Shown piece after piece: positions 16,782 through 25,907 of a stretch of 64,000 nt of DNA. The notes under the pieces were generated by a model. That model made no database searches and was not told where the DNA came from. It was given only the letters and a program-made list of their open reading frames with translations. Both the position numbers and the translations under genes were made by a program. The stretch's first letter is position 1. Every line of letters starts with the position of its first letter. Source of the stretch: Archaeoglobaceae archaeon (lineage in GTDB: Archaea > Halobacteriota > Archaeoglobi > Archaeoglobales > Archaeoglobaceae); assembly GCA_026985525.1 (NCBI GenBank), contig JALSQI010000076.1:1-64000 (forward strand). The letters are read 5' to 3'.

Positions 16782-16838
16782 TGCAGCTATTTGCTGCAAC
16801 CTAAAACAGCGAGTATGGAAATAGGTTTTAAACTTTTC
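16782..16838 (-). promoter_or_regulatory. Candidate promoter and operator of the livKGF operon
   Basis: On the minus strand a TATA-like GTTTAAAACC lies near 16828-16837. About 30 bases downstream is a 6-bp inverted repeat TGCAGC/GCTGCA with a five-base spacer (16782-16798), next to the expected transcription start. It could be a repressor site. It is short enough to occur by chance. Confidence 0.3.
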
Positions 16839-16916
16839 TCTGTTGTCAGAATCGTTTTTATGCAGTTTTGTGAATTAATACTAATGCTTGACTACATATT
16901 ATTAACGTTTTACTTA

Positions 16917-17255
16917 ATGTTCAGCAACTTTCTCAAAGTTGAAGAAGTAGATGCCGTAAAGGCAGTAGAAATGGTTAAAGAAGGAGCAGTTGCGATAGAC
17001 GTAAGAACGCCAGCAGAATTTAAACCCGTTTTCGAAGGAACTTTAAATATAAACGTTCTTTCAAAAAAATTTTTCGATGAAATAAAAAAGTTGGACAAAA
17101 ACAGAGTTTACGTCGTTTACTGCAGAACTGGTCACAGAAGTTTTGCTGCAGTAAAGCTGATGAGGAGAGCTGGATTGAAAGCATACAACGTTTCCGGCGG
17201 AGTCAAAAATTTAGAGTTTGTGTTGAAATCCCTAAGCAGGCGAAAAAGGTATTAA
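16917..17255 (+). CDS. Rhodanese-domain sulphurtransferase
   Basis: A single rhodanese domain of about 112 residues. Motifs are AIDVRTPAEF near residue 25 and the active-site loop YCRTGHRSFAA with the catalytic cysteine near residue 75, then AYNVSGGVKNLE. It may move persulphide sulphur between partners; the acceptor is unknown. I take the ATG at 16917; an upstream in-frame ATG at about 16884 would add a short hydrophobic N-terminus that might anchor it, which cannot be excluded. It precedes two Tat genes by 23 bases, and the three may form one transcript. Confidence 0.85.
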   Translation: MFSNFLKVEEVDAVKAVEMVKEGAVAIDVRTPAEFKPVFEGTLNINVLSKKFFDEIKKLDKNRVYVVYCRTGHRSFAAVKLMRRAGLKAYNVSGGVKNLEFVLKSLSRRKRY

Positions 17256-17278
17256 TCCAACAGTGTACATTTGAGAGA

Positions 17279-17581
17279 ATGTTTGACATCGGTTGGAGCG
17301 AAGCTACAGTAATACTGTTGCTCGCATTACTGCTATTCGGTCCGGATAAGATAGCCGAGTTTGCGAGAATGCTTGGAAAGCTGTATGGTGAATACCAAGC
17401 CGTAAAGAGAAGAATGGAACTTGAATTACTCTACGGCAAAGAAGTCGTGGATAGAGAGTATTTGAGAGAACTTGCAAAGAAAAAACTCGAATTGAACGAA
17501 GTTGAATTTAATCCGGAAAATATCGTGGACTTTGGTAGGGAAAAGTTTGATTTGGAGAGAGAAAATGAAAGGTTAAGCTGA
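17279..17581 (+). CDS. TatA/TatB-like twin-arginine translocase component
   Basis: A 100-residue protein with one N-terminal membrane segment (ATVILLLALLLFG, residues about 9-21), the family FGPDKIAEFARMLGK hinge and amphipathic helix, then a long charged cytoplasmic tail. This architecture is that of TatA or TatB. The tail resembles that of the next gene but is not identical, so the pair may provide two different protomers. No TatC gene is in the window. The ATG at 17279 follows the rhodanese gene closely. Confidence 0.8.
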   Translation: MFDIGWSEATVILLLALLLFGPDKIAEFARMLGKLYGEYQAVKRRMELELLYGKEVVDREYLRELAKKKLELNEVEFNPENIVDFGREKFDLERENERLS

Positions 17582-17593
17582 AGGTGGTGTTTG

Positions 17594-17908
17594 ATGATAG
17601 GTACGAACGAACTGTTGGTAATACTCGCAATAGCCGTATTCCTGTTTGGAGCGAATAAACTGCCTGAGTTAGCTAGAAATCTCGGTAGAAGTGCCGCAGA
17701 ATTCGAAAAAGCAAAGAGGGAAGCAGAACTCGAATTATTAGAGTTAGAAAGAAAGTATAGGGAAGGAGAGTACACTAAATCCGAGAGAAGAGTTAAACTG
17801 GAAAAAATTGCAAGGGACTTAGGAATAGACCCAACGAACAAGAGCGATGAGGAACTTCTCGATGAAATAAACAAAGCACTGCCAAAGGCTGAGAAGGCTG
17901 AACCTTAA
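17594..17908 (+). CDS. tatA: TatA-like twin-arginine translocase component
   Basis: A 104-residue protein with an N-terminal membrane segment [20 protein letters not shown], which contains the TatA FG-x-x-KLPEL hinge, an amphipathic helix and a charged coiled tail ending in KAEKAEP. It would form part of the channel that exports folded, cofactor-bearing proteins. AGGTGGTG precedes the ATG at 17594; an in-frame TTG three bases earlier is less likely. It follows the first Tat-like gene after about 12 bases. Confidence 0.87.
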   Translation: MIGTNELLVILAIAVFLFGANKLPELARNLGRSAAEFEKAKREAELELLELERKYREGEYTKSERRVKLEKIARDLGIDPTNKSDEELLDEINKALPKAEKAEP

Positions 17909-17921
17909 AACGATTAATCGA

Positions 17922-18743
17922 TTAAATCAGAAATCTTATAATGTCCTCTGGACTGAAATAACAGTAATCTCTGTTTTTTCCACTTAATTTTTTCATTTTT
18001 ATGCAAATAGCCATTATGTTGCACATAGCGGCTACTACGCCTGCTTTAAATAACCTCTCTTTTCCGAGTTCCTCCATTCTCTCCATACACACTTCCCCAA
18101 TTCTTTTGGCTTTTTTGCAAGATAGCTTGCAGGGATAAAAGTTCAAAGCAAAAAGTGATAATGGCAACTCTACACTTTCTACGTCTTTGTTAGCGAGAAA
18201 AACACTGTCAAGAACTTTGTAGTATTCTTCGCTCAAAAACTCTTCAGCTATCTGCCCTTCTGGCGAGATAACTCTTTTTCCCAAATTTCTCATTTTCTTT
18301 TTTCTGACAAAGTTCTCTATGCAACATTCCGGATAACCGAGCATTTTTCCTTCTAACTCGTTTATTTTGCATATTTTTTCAGCTTTTCCACTTCTCAGAA
18401 TTTTTTCTTCTGCTTTTCTTATTTTAGCGAGCTTGTCTTTTAACCAGTCCTCATCTTCTATTCTACAAGCGTAGAATTGCAGTTCTGGTGAGATTAACAC
18501 TTTGCCAAAGCTTATTATTCTATTTATAACGTAAAAAAATGGCAATGTTACGAGTTTTAAATCTAAAACTTCTAATTTTGAATTACCTATTTTTTCCTCT
18601 AAAATCCTTATTGAATCGTAAATTGAATTGTAGTTATAATTTTGAATAAACAATTCTTCATTCAAATTTAAATTTTTAGAAGACATAACGCACTTAGAAA
18701 CGTTTGCACTTATTCTTGAAGCTTCAAAACTCAAACAGTACAT
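17922..18743 (-). CDS. GYPECC-motif protein, DUF483-like, unknown function
   Basis: A 273-residue soluble protein. The clearest feature is LGYPECCIENF near residue 135, a motif I associate with the archaeal DUF483 family; further cysteines occur in FYPCKLSCKKA (near residue 205), VCMERM and YCYF. A redox or metal-binding role is possible but unproven. It begins one base after the CBS-domain regulator ends and is surely co-transcribed with it. The 3' end converges on tatA with a 13-base gap. The family name is from memory and should be confirmed by profile search. Confidence 0.6.
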   Translation of the reverse strand: MYCLSFEASRISANVSKCVMSSKNLNLNEELFIQNYNYNSIYDSIRILEEKIGNSKLEVLDLKLVTLPFFYVINRIISFGKVLISPELQFYACRIEDEDWLKDKLAKIRKAEEKILRSGKAEKICKINELEGKMLGYPECCIENFVRKKKMRNLGKRVISPEGQIAEEFLSEEYYKVLDSVFLANKDVESVELPLSLFALNFYPCKLSCKKAKRIGEVCMERMEELGKERLFKAGVVAAMCNIMAICIKMKKLSGKNRDYCYFSPEDIIRFLI

Positions 18744-18744
18744 G

Positions 18745-19635
18745 TTACTTTTTTACCTGTTCGGGCCCAAGTTCTGTCAGTATCCTATGGGCTGTTATAA
18801 CTCCAACAGGTTCCCCCGAATCTGTTACAACGAGAATTCTCATGTTCTCTTCCCTCATAATCCTCATAGCTTCTCTTATTTTAGTCGTTTTCTCCACGAA
18901 TACGACTTTTGGTATCATATACTCTCTAACTGGAGTGTCAAATTTACCATCTGAGAGAGCTTTTGCTATCTGTAAAAGGCAGATTACGCCTACAAACGAG
19001 TTACCTTTTTTCACAGGAGCACAATGTATTTTATTTTCTGCCAATACTTTTGTAGCATCTCTAACGCTTTGTTCAGCATCTACAGTTATTATTGGAGAAG
19101 ACATGTGTTCTTCCACTGTATCTTTTGGAAGTGCAAATATCTTGTCTATGCTTATTAGTATCGAGTTAGTCGTATCGTCTCTACCAGTAACCTTTCCCCA
19201 TACCATAAGCTCGTTTACTGGAGTTGGGCCAATTATTACTTCATCTCCCGGTTCTATTGATTTTATATCTCCAACTATCCTCACTCTCGCAGTACATATA
19301 TCGGGATGGCTCAAAGATGGAAAATCCATTTCTTCCGCACTTGCATCTATACTTTTCCCGTTAACAACTACAGGTACTTTCACAGACTCTTCCGGTTTTG
19401 TTATTGCCATGAGTTCGTAAGCCTTAGCAGTCGGCCTGTAACCTCCTTTTGGCCCAGGCACTCCTTCAACTAATCCAAGCGCCCTCAACGCCTGCATTTG
19501 GTTTCTTACCGTTCCGGGATTTCTATTTATAAGCTCAGCTATTTTTTCACCTTTAATCGAGTTTCCTCCCATTTTCTTGTAAAGAGTTATTAAAGCGTAT
19601 AGTATATCTTTCTGAATCTGGGTCAACTCAAGCAT
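18745..19635 (-). CDS. Winged-helix transcriptional regulator with tandem CBS domains
   Basis: A 296-residue protein. Residues 1-75 form a winged helix (IAELINRNPGTVRNQMQALR as the recognition region). A middle domain (about 80-155) follows, then two CBS motifs: MSSPIITVDAEQSVRDATKV near 180 and MIPKVVFVEKTTKIREAMRI near 240. CBS pairs usually bind adenine nucleotides, so it may sense energy status. It is divergent from nog1, and the shared intergenic space has GTTAC/GTAAC inverted repeats that could be its operator. Confidence 0.88.
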   Translation of the reverse strand: MLELTQIQKDILYALITLYKKMGGNSIKGEKIAELINRNPGTVRNQMQALRALGLVEGVPGPKGGYRPTAKAYELMAITKPEESVKVPVVVNGKSIDASAEEMDFPSLSHPDICTARVRIVGDIKSIEPGDEVIIGPTPVNELMVWGKVTGRDDTTNSILISIDKIFALPKDTVEEHMSSPIITVDAEQSVRDATKVLAENKIHCAPVKKGNSFVGVICLLQIAKALSDGKFDTPVREYMIPKVVFVEKTTKIREAMRIMREENMRILVVTDSGEPVGVITAHRILTELGPEQVKK

Positions 19636-19722
19636 ACCCTATTCCTCCTTCCTTTTGTGTTTTTCGAGCTAATATAAATACCTTATTCCACGTTTTTGAA
19701 CTTCTACAGCGTTTGACATTTA

Positions 19723-19765
19723 GTTACACAGTGTTACCGTTTAGCTTTAATACTCGCGGTAACAG
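19723..19765. promoter_or_regulatory. Candidate operator between CBS regulator and nog1
   Basis: TGTTACCG (19732-19739) and CGGTAACA (19758-19765) form a perfect 8-bp inverted repeat that flanks the TATA-like CTTTAATAC of the nog1 promoter. A further GTTAC half-site at 19723 forms a small palindrome ACACAGTGT with its neighbour. The divergent winged-helix/CBS gene is the obvious candidate regulator. The repeat is seen; binding is inferred. Confidence 0.45.
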
Positions 19766-19774
19766 CTCTTAGCG

Positions 19775-20725
19775 ATGGACTTTAACGCCGAAATTTTGCA
19801 CAAATTGCCTACGGTATTAACTGCAGATGAATTACTCGATAAAGCTTTCAGAAGAGCTTCTAAGGTATCTGGAAGGGGAAAGGAAAAAGCCATAAACAAA
19901 ATAGCTACAGTTGGTAACGTAATTTCAGCTCATCTCAACTCAGTGGTGAAAGCTCATCCGAGCTACACGTCAATGCCTGAATTTTACAGAGAGCTAATAG
20001 ACCTAACAGTTGGCATTGGAAGGATAAGGAAAAGCCTTGCTGCATTAAAATGGGCGGATAGCATGGTACAAAGAGTAGTTACCAAGGGTATAAAACAAGT
20101 AAAAGGTGGTAAAAACCCTGAAAGAGTTATAAAGGAGACGTATGGAAGGGTAGCTTCAATTGTAAAGCAGATAGACGATGAGTTGAGAACGCTTAACGAA
20201 GCAAAAGTATCTTTGAGAAGAATTCCCGTATTCTTAAACGTACCCACCGTAGTCGTAGCCGGCTATCCAAACGTTGGTAAGTCGAGCTTAGTCTCAAAGA
20301 TATCAAGCGTTAAGCCCAAAATTGCAAGCTATCCATTTACTACTAAGGAAATATACGTAGGAATAATAGATTGCATAGATTGTGGAGAAAAAATTCAGAT
20401 AGTAGATACACCCGGAATGCTCGACAGACCAATACACAAGAGAAATGAAATAGAGAAAAGAGCCATACTTTGCATAAGACACCTCGCTGATTGCATACTC
20501 TTCGTTCTTGATCCTACGGAAAGCTGTGGTTATTCTATGGAAAAACAACTCTCACTGTTAGAGGAAGTTAAAGAATTGGGAAAGCCAATTATAGAAGTTT
20601 ACAGCAAAGCTGATTTACACGACAAAAGAGATAGAATAGCCTTCTCTACCGTTAGCGGAGAAGGAATAGAAGACGTTAAAAAAGAGATTTTAAAAGTTAT
20701 CAGAAAGAAATATTTACTACCATAA
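19775..20725 (+). CDS. Nog1-family GTPase
   Basis: Archaeal homologue of eukaryotic Nog1 (COG1084), an Obg-superfamily GTPase that acts in 60S subunit maturation in eukaryotes. The 316-residue protein has an N-terminal helical domain (residues 1-160) and a G domain: P-loop AGYPNVGKSSLVSKI near 168, switch region YPFTTKEIYVG, DTPGMLDRP, and YSKADLHD as the NKxD-type motif. The ATG at 19775 is about 30 bases after a TATA-like sequence. Its 3' end overlaps the convergent amidase gene by 26 bases. Confidence 0.92.
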   Translation: MDFNAEILHKLPTVLTADELLDKAFRRASKVSGRGKEKAINKIATVGNVISAHLNSVVKAHPSYTSMPEFYRELIDLTVGIGRIRKSLAALKWADSMVQRVVTKGIKQVKGGKNPERVIKETYGRVASIVKQIDDELRTLNEAKVSLRRIPVFLNVPTVVVAGYPNVGKSSLVSKISSVKPKIASYPFTTKEIYVGIIDCIDCGEKIQIVDTPGMLDRPIHKRNEIEKRAILCIRHLADCILFVLDPTESCGYSMEKQLSLLEEVKELGKPIIEVYSKADLHDKRDRIAFSTVSGEGIEDVKKEILKVIRKKYLLP

Positions 20726-21422
20726 AAGTTTCTTCAACCCTATCCGCCTCCGCTACAATTCCCGATGGATCTATAACCGCACTCTTTACCCCAAACTTTT
20801 TCCCGTCGTAAACCGAAATTCTCGAAATTTTTACTACTGTTACTCCATAACTCTTAGCCATAGCAATAGAAAGTGGATGTCCTTCTACTTTTGGATGATC
20901 GGGAGAGGTCATTGAGATAGGTAAAAACACTATTTTTGAATTACTACAAACTTCTTTTACTATTTCTTCTTTCAAACAATCGGCACATATCATTATTCCA
21001 GCTTTTACTCCTTCAACGTTAAAAGTTACAGTTTCTTTACCGGGAGTTATTCCAGCTTTTATTTCTTCATCTATCACGTTTATTTTCCTATATTTTGCTA
21101 CGATCTCACCATTTCTTAAAACGTAACACGTGTTGTAGTACTTGTTATCGCTTTTTTCTATAACACTTCCGGCAATTAAGTAACCTCTAAGCTTTTTACT
21201 ACCTTTCACAACTTCTTCGAGAATCCAGCTTGTGTAAGCTTTTTCTACAGCTCTTTTACCGTACTTTTCAGTCAGCTTTCTTAGATAACCTAAGGGGTAC
21301 GCAAAAAATTCGGGAAAGCAGAGAACGTCCACGTTTTGATTCTTTTTTACGTAGTTAACGGCACTTTTGACGTTTTCTTCTACACTTCCTTTGTCTTCCA
21401 TTTGGCATATACCCACTTTCAT
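20700..21422 (-). CDS. Carbon-nitrogen hydrolase (nitrilase superfamily)
   Basis: A 240-residue cytoplasmic amidase-type enzyme. The Glu-Lys-Cys triad is visible: Glu in VLCFPEFFAYP (near residue 40), Lys in AKYRKINVIDEE (near 110) and Cys in GIMICADCLKEE (near 143). I start at the ATG at 21422 (MKVGICQMED); the in-frame TTG at 21437 adds five residues. Superfamily members hydrolyse or condense many amides and the substrate is not evident. It overlaps nog1 tail to tail. Confidence 0.88.
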   Translation of the reverse strand: MKVGICQMEDKGSVEENVKSAVNYVKKNQNVDVLCFPEFFAYPLGYLRKLTEKYGKRAVEKAYTSWILEEVVKGSKKLRGYLIAGSVIEKSDNKYYNTCYVLRNGEIVAKYRKINVIDEEIKAGITPGKETVTFNVEGVKAGIMICADCLKEEIVKEVCSNSKIVFLPISMTSPDHPKVEGHPLSIAMAKSYGVTVVKISRISVYDGKKFGVKSAVIDPSGIVAEADRVEETFMVVNISF

Positions 21423-21484
21423 GCTTACCACGCTCAATCCTTTAGAACAATTGTTATAAATTCCTTGACTTTAATTCAGGTTAA

Positions 21485-24400
21485 ATGGTCAAAGTCGTGT
21501 TTGTTGTTTGGAACGGTCAGTTTCTCAGAAAAGCGATTGAAAGCTTGAACTTAAACGCAGTCGTTAAAGATGTTCAGGTTTTAAATCTAAAGAATAGCTG
21601 TGAAGAGCTTTTAAAGGAAAAAGCAGACCTCTACGTAATTTACCAGATGGGTAGGGGAGAGTGGGAAAAAGAACTTGCTGAAAAAGCTAAGATTATAGCT
21701 TTTAAATCGAGTGTTGACGACAAATCCGTAGTCAAAGGGGAAGAGTACAAAGAACTGTACATGTACTTAGCTTACGATGGAATAGAAAATCTGAAAAATT
21801 TTGTTTTGAGGTGCTTTGAAATTGCAAGTGGAAAGGAGAGGAGAGCAGCTAAACCAATTGAGATGCCATGGAACGGTATATACCACCCCAAAGGAGGTTA
21901 CTTCAAGAGTTACGAGGAGTACGAAAACTGGTATCCATTTAAAAATTTCTCAAAAAAAGCAGTAGTTCTGTTTTATAGAGCCAGATTTCTTTTTAACAAC
22001 ACAGCTCACGTTGACATGCTTATTAAAGAATTGGAGAGCAGAAGTATAATGCCTATTCCTGTTTTCTGCCTTACTTTTCCAGACAAAGAAGCTGGAATGC
22101 CGGGTATAGAAAAAGCTATAGAGGACTACGTTTTACCTGCCAAACCAGACGTCGTTATTTGGTGCTTGTACTTCAGAGTTAGTAGAGATTTAGAACTGCT
22201 TAGAAAATTAAACGTTCCAATTTTAAACGCAATAGAACTATACTCAACAACTCCCGAAGAGTGGATGAAAAGAGATAGTATAAGTCCAATAACACTTTCA
22301 ATGGCAGTAGTAATGCCAGAATTCGACGGTGTTATAAATCCAACAGTTTTTTCTGGAGAAATAAGGAACGAAAGAATTTTAGCGGCAGTTCCGATTGAGG
22401 AAAGGGTTAAGAGAATAGCTGAACAAGCCGAGAGATTTATAAATTTAAGAAAAAAAGATAACAAAGACAAAAAAGTTGCAATAATTATGCACAGCTCATC
22501 TACGGGAAATAACGAAGCTAATAGCGGAACTGCTCTTGGACTTGACAGTTTTGAAAGCGTTGTTAACATTTTAAAAGAAATGAAAAAAGCGGGCTACAAC
22601 GTTAAAGTCATAACTAAGGATGAGTTGATAAGAGAATTAGAAGGTTTGTGGGGTGGAAGATTCAGTTGCGGTAAAAGAGGATTAGAAGTTAATTACAGTG
22701 AATGGTTTGAAAACTTGCCTGAAAAAGTTAAAATTGAGATGACCGAAAAGTGGGGCAGTAGAGAGGAATTCTATAAAATTGGAGGAGTTTGGCTCGGAAA
22801 CGTCTTTGTTACAGTACAACCACCAAGAAGTGGAGAGTCTGATCACAGAATAGTGCATGATCCTGTTTTACCTCCGCCACACGAATATCTGGCTTTTTAT
22901 AGGTATGTAAGCTGTTTTGATGCCATAATTCACGTAGGAAAACACGGAAGCGTTGAGTGGTTGCCGGGAAAGAGTTGCTGTTTGAGTAATTTCTGCTATC
23001 CAGACGTTTGCCTCTCAAGCGTTCCAAACGGTTACATATACATAGTAAACAATCCAGCAGAGGGTACTCAGGCGAAGAGGAGGGGTTACTCTACGATAAT
23101 AGACCACCTTCCTCCCCCAATGGAGTGTGCGGAGATTTATGAAGATTTAGAAGAAGCTATAGAAAGCTACTTCAAAGCTAAGGAAAGAGGTCTCAAAAAT
23201 CAAATAGAGATTATTAAAAATAAAATAATAAATTTATCTAAAAAATATAAATTTGAATTTGAATCTAACGAGGACTTTGACGATTTCGTTGTTAAGTTAC
23301 ACTCAAAGTTGACGGACATAAACTGCTCTCTATTCAACGAAGGTTTGCACGTATTTGGAGTAGTTAGAAGTGCAGAAAAATACGCTTTATCCGCTGTTAG
23401 ACCTGAACTCAGGTTGGGTGTCAAAAGCGTATCTGAGAGAAAAAGGATTAGAGAATTATTTCTAAACGCTTTGAATGGCGAAATTAAAGAAATAGAGGGT
23501 ATAGACGTAGAAAAATTTGAAGAATGTGTCAGACTTGGCAAGGAAGTATTAAATAGGCTTAAAAAGATAAAAGAGCTTGAAAATACGCTTAGATTTCTTA
23601 ATGGGGAATTCGTAGAACCTGCACCTTCGGGGGATATAACAAAAGGCAGGTTGGAAACAATTCCTACTGGGTACAACTTCTATTCCGTAGATCCAAAAGC
23701 GATTCCAACGAAAACTGCGTGGGAAACTGGAAAAAAGCTCACGGAAAAACTTCTCAAAAAGTACGGAAAATATCCAGAGACCATAGCGTTTATACAGTGG
23801 ACGAGCGATCCTATGAACACAGACGGAGAACAAATAGCTCAAATCCTGTACACTCTTGGAGTAGAACCGGTCTGGGAGGGCAGGAGAGTTCAATCTCTTA
23901 GAGTTATCCCCTTAGAAGAGTTGGGAAGACCAAGAATAGACGTTTTTGTAAGGATAAGCGGTTTGTTTAGAGATACTTTCATGAACTTAGTGGAGTTAAT
24001 AGATAGAGCTATAGCTTTAGTTTCTTCCTTAGGCGAGCCTTTTGAAATGAATTTCGTTAGAAAACACTCCTTAGAAGGAATTAAGCATAGAATATTCGGA
24101 GACATGCCCGGAGCTTACGGTGCTGGAGTAAATCACGCAATAAACAGTTCGTGCTGGGAAAGTAGGGATGAATTAGCTGAAATCTACATCGAGTGGGGCA
24201 AGTATGCGTATGGAATCAACGCATATGGAGTTGAAGATAGAGATGGGATGTTAAAAGCTATGAAAAACGTAGAAGTAGTTGTTAGAAACCACTATACTGA
24301 CGAGTGGGATATATTCAGTGACGACTGCCCTTACGCATTTCAGGGAGGTTTGATGCTTGCAGTGGAGAAAGTAAGAGGAAAAAGGCCTGAACTTTACATA

Positions 24401-24799
24401 TCTGATACGAGACCTAAGTTTGACGGAGAAAAAGTCGTTAGCGTTGAAGAGGAGGTTGAAAGGGTTGCGAGAATAACTCTGCTAAACGACAGGTGGATAG
24501 AAGGAATGAAAAAGCACGGCTATAAAGGTGCAGGAGATATAATGAAGAGAATAGTAAACATGTTTGGATGGGAGGCTACTACCGACTCCGTAAAAGATTG
24601 GATTTTCGATGAAATTGCTAAAAAATACGTTCTAAACGAAGAAATGAGAGAGTGGTTCATGAAAAACAACCCGTACGCAGTGGAGGAAATAGCAAGGAGA
24701 TTGATTGAGGCTAATAGAAGGGGTTTTTGGAAAGGAGAAGTGGTCGAAGATGTGGAGAACGTATATCTCGAACTCGAAGGTTATCTTGAAGATTGTTAA
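21485..24799 (+). CDS. cobN: Cobaltochelatase-type large subunit CobN
   Basis: Large chelatase subunit (1104 residues) of the CobN/ChlH family, which inserts cobalt into the corrin ring with the help of AAA+ subunits. Diagnostic stretches are VTVQPPRSGESDHRIVHDP, PPPHEYLAFYRYV and DAIIHVGKHGSVEWLPGK near residues 440-500, and FGDMPGAYGAGVNHAI near 870. The ATG at 21485 has no strong ribosome binding site, so translation may be leaderless. No ChlI or ChlD partner is in the window. Homologues also include magnesium chelatase H and other tetrapyrrole chelatases, but cobalt is the likeliest metal in an archaeon that needs corrinoids. Confidence 0.9.
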   Translation: MVKVVFVVWNGQFLRKAIESLNLNAVVKDVQVLNLKNSCEELLKEKADLYVIYQMGRGEWEKELAEKAKIIAFKSSVDDKSVVKGEEYKELYMYLAYDGIENLKNFVLRCFEIASGKERRAAKPIEMPWNGIYHPKGGYFKSYEEYENWYPFKNFSKKAVVLFYRARFLFNNTAHVDMLIKELESRSIMPIPVFCLTFPDKEAGMPGIEKAIEDYVLPAKPDVVIWCLYFRVSRDLELLRKLNVPILNAIELYSTTPEEWMKRDSISPITLSMAVVMPEFDGVINPTVFSGEIRNERILAAVPIEERVKRIAEQAERFINLRKKDNKDKKVAIIMHSSSTGNNEANSGTALGLDSFESVVNILKEMKKAGYNVKVITKDELIRELEGLWGGRFSCGKRGLEVNYSEWFENLPEKVKIEMTEKWGSREEFYKIGGVWLGNVFVTVQPPRSGESDHRIVHDPVLPPPHEYLAFYRYVSCFDAIIHVGKHGSVEWLPGKSCCLSNFCYPDVCLSSVPNGYIYIVNNPAEGTQAKRRGYSTIIDHLPPPMECAEIYEDLEEAIESYFKAKERGLKNQIEIIKNKIINLSKKYKFEFESNEDFDDFVVKLHSKLTDINCSLFNEGLHVFGVVRSAEKYALSAVRPELRLGVKSVSERKRIRELFLNALNGEIKEIEGIDVEKFEECVRLGKEVLNRLKKIKELENTLRFLNGEFVEPAPSGDITKGRLETIPTGYNFYSVDPKAIPTKTAWETGKKLTEKLLKKYGKYPETIAFIQWTSDPMNTDGEQIAQILYTLGVEPVWEGRRVQSLRVIPLEELGRPRIDVFVRISGLFRDTFMNLVELIDRAIALVSSLGEPFEMNFVRKHSLEGIKHRIFGDMPGAYGAGVNHAINSSCWESRDELAEIYIEWGKYAYGINAYGVEDRDGMLKAMKNVEVVVRNHYTDEWDIFSDDCPYAFQGGLMLAVEKVRGKRPELYISDTRPKFDGEKVVSVEEEVERVARITLLNDRWIEGMKKHGYKGAGDIMKRIVNMFGWEATTDSVKDWIFDEIAKKYVLNEEMREWFMKNNPYAVEEIARRLIEANRRGFWKGEVVEDVENVYLELEGYLEDC

Positions 24800-24896
24800 A
24801 TTCTTAATTAAATAATTATTAAATAATTAAACTTTAATTTAACGTTAACTCGAATTTTCGGAAAATACTTATATTGTAATTAAACTCCTGTACATT

Positions 24897-25907
24897 ATGA
24901 AAACTAAGCTCGTAATTTTGTTGATGTTAGTCGTCTTGACAATGGGGTGTCAACAAAAAACAAATCCAGTAACCAATACAACAGTTGTAAATCAAAGCAT
25001 AAACCAAAGCATTACAAAAGAAGATATCGCAAAAAAAGTAGTCGAAAAGTATAACGAGATAAAGTCATACAGAGCAGACGTATTTGTTCTCATTTACAAT
25101 GAGAAATCTCCTAAAAAGTTTAACCTAAATTACGTTTATGCTTTTGAAAAACCAAACAAGTTCTACATTTATGATACCAAAATGGGAGTTAAGGAAGTCT
25201 GCAATGGTACAACAGAAGTAGTTTACTCGGAAAAAAGTGTTAGAGTTATTAAATTCCTGAACAGCAGTAAAATACATAAAGAATTTTATATGAAAATAAT
25301 TGACTTAGTTAAGAACGGTAAAGTCGTTTATGGCGAGAAATTAGCTGACGGATATTACCTCGAAATCAACAGATCTGGTAACACTTACAAGCTATGGATC
25401 AGCAAAGAGTACTTGCCCGTAAAGTTAGAGTACACAATTCATCCAAATACTATGTTTGGGCCAATAAATGTCGTCGAGGTTTATAGAAACGCAAGTATAA
25501 ACAACGTTGACAGTAACCTGTTCAATATCGAAATACCAAAGAAAAACGTTGAGTACACATACGTATGCGACAACTTCGAACAGGCTGAGAAATACCTTAG
25601 CTTCAAGCCTATAGTGCCAAGTTACACTGACGACTTAAAGCTTTACAGCGTATTGGTGATAAAAAACAATAACGATACTCTCTTTGCAAAATACGTAAAA
25701 AATCCAAATATTCCAAAGAATTACTTGTACATCACAGAAAAAACTGGAACAGCTCAAATAATCGGATCTAAGGTTGCAAACGTAAACGGAACAGAAGTTT
25801 ACAGTATCGGAAACTACTACTCTTTCAAAAAAGGTAAAGTGTTTGTTAACATACTCTCAGACCTAAGCAAGAACGAAATTCTAAAAATAATTAAATCTAT
25901 GATTTAA
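24897..25907 (+). CDS. Lipoprotein with LolA-like/outer-membrane-sorting-type domain
   Basis: A 336-residue secreted lipoprotein. The first 18 residues form a signal peptide with lipobox LTMGC (Cys18), followed by a Thr/Asn/Gln-rich linker. The body (about 45-220) has the pattern SYRADVFVLIY, FEKPNKFYIYD and YKLWISKEYLPVKLEY seen in archaeal proteins related to outer-membrane lipoprotein-sorting protein (COG2834). A second domain (about 230-336) may bind a ligand. The organism has no outer membrane, so only the fold is meant. Its stop codon overlaps that of the convergent lipoprotein gene. Confidence 0.75.
   Translation: MKTKLVILLMLVVLTMGCQQKTNPVTNTTVVNQSINQSITKEDIAKKVVEKYNEIKSYRADVFVLIYNEKSPKKFNLNYVYAFEKPNKFYIYDTKMGVKEVCNGTTEVVYSEKSVRVIKFLNSSKIHKEFYMKIIDLVKNGKVVYGEKLADGYYLEINRSGNTYKLWISKEYLPVKLEYTIHPNTMFGPINVVEVYRNASINNVDSNLFNIEIPKKNVEYTYVCDNFEQAEKYLSFKPIVPSYTDDLKLYSVLVIKNNNDTLFAKYVKNPNIPKNYLYITEKTGTAQIIGSKVANVNGTEVYSIGNYYSFKKGKVFVNILSDLSKNEILKIIKSMI

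Noticed and set aside
24800-24896. AT-rich spacer after cobN with repeated AATTAAATAATTA-like sequence, considered as a replication origin
   Set aside because: Under 100 bases, with no origin recognition box pattern or neighbouring cdc6 gene; more likely terminator and promoter sequence.
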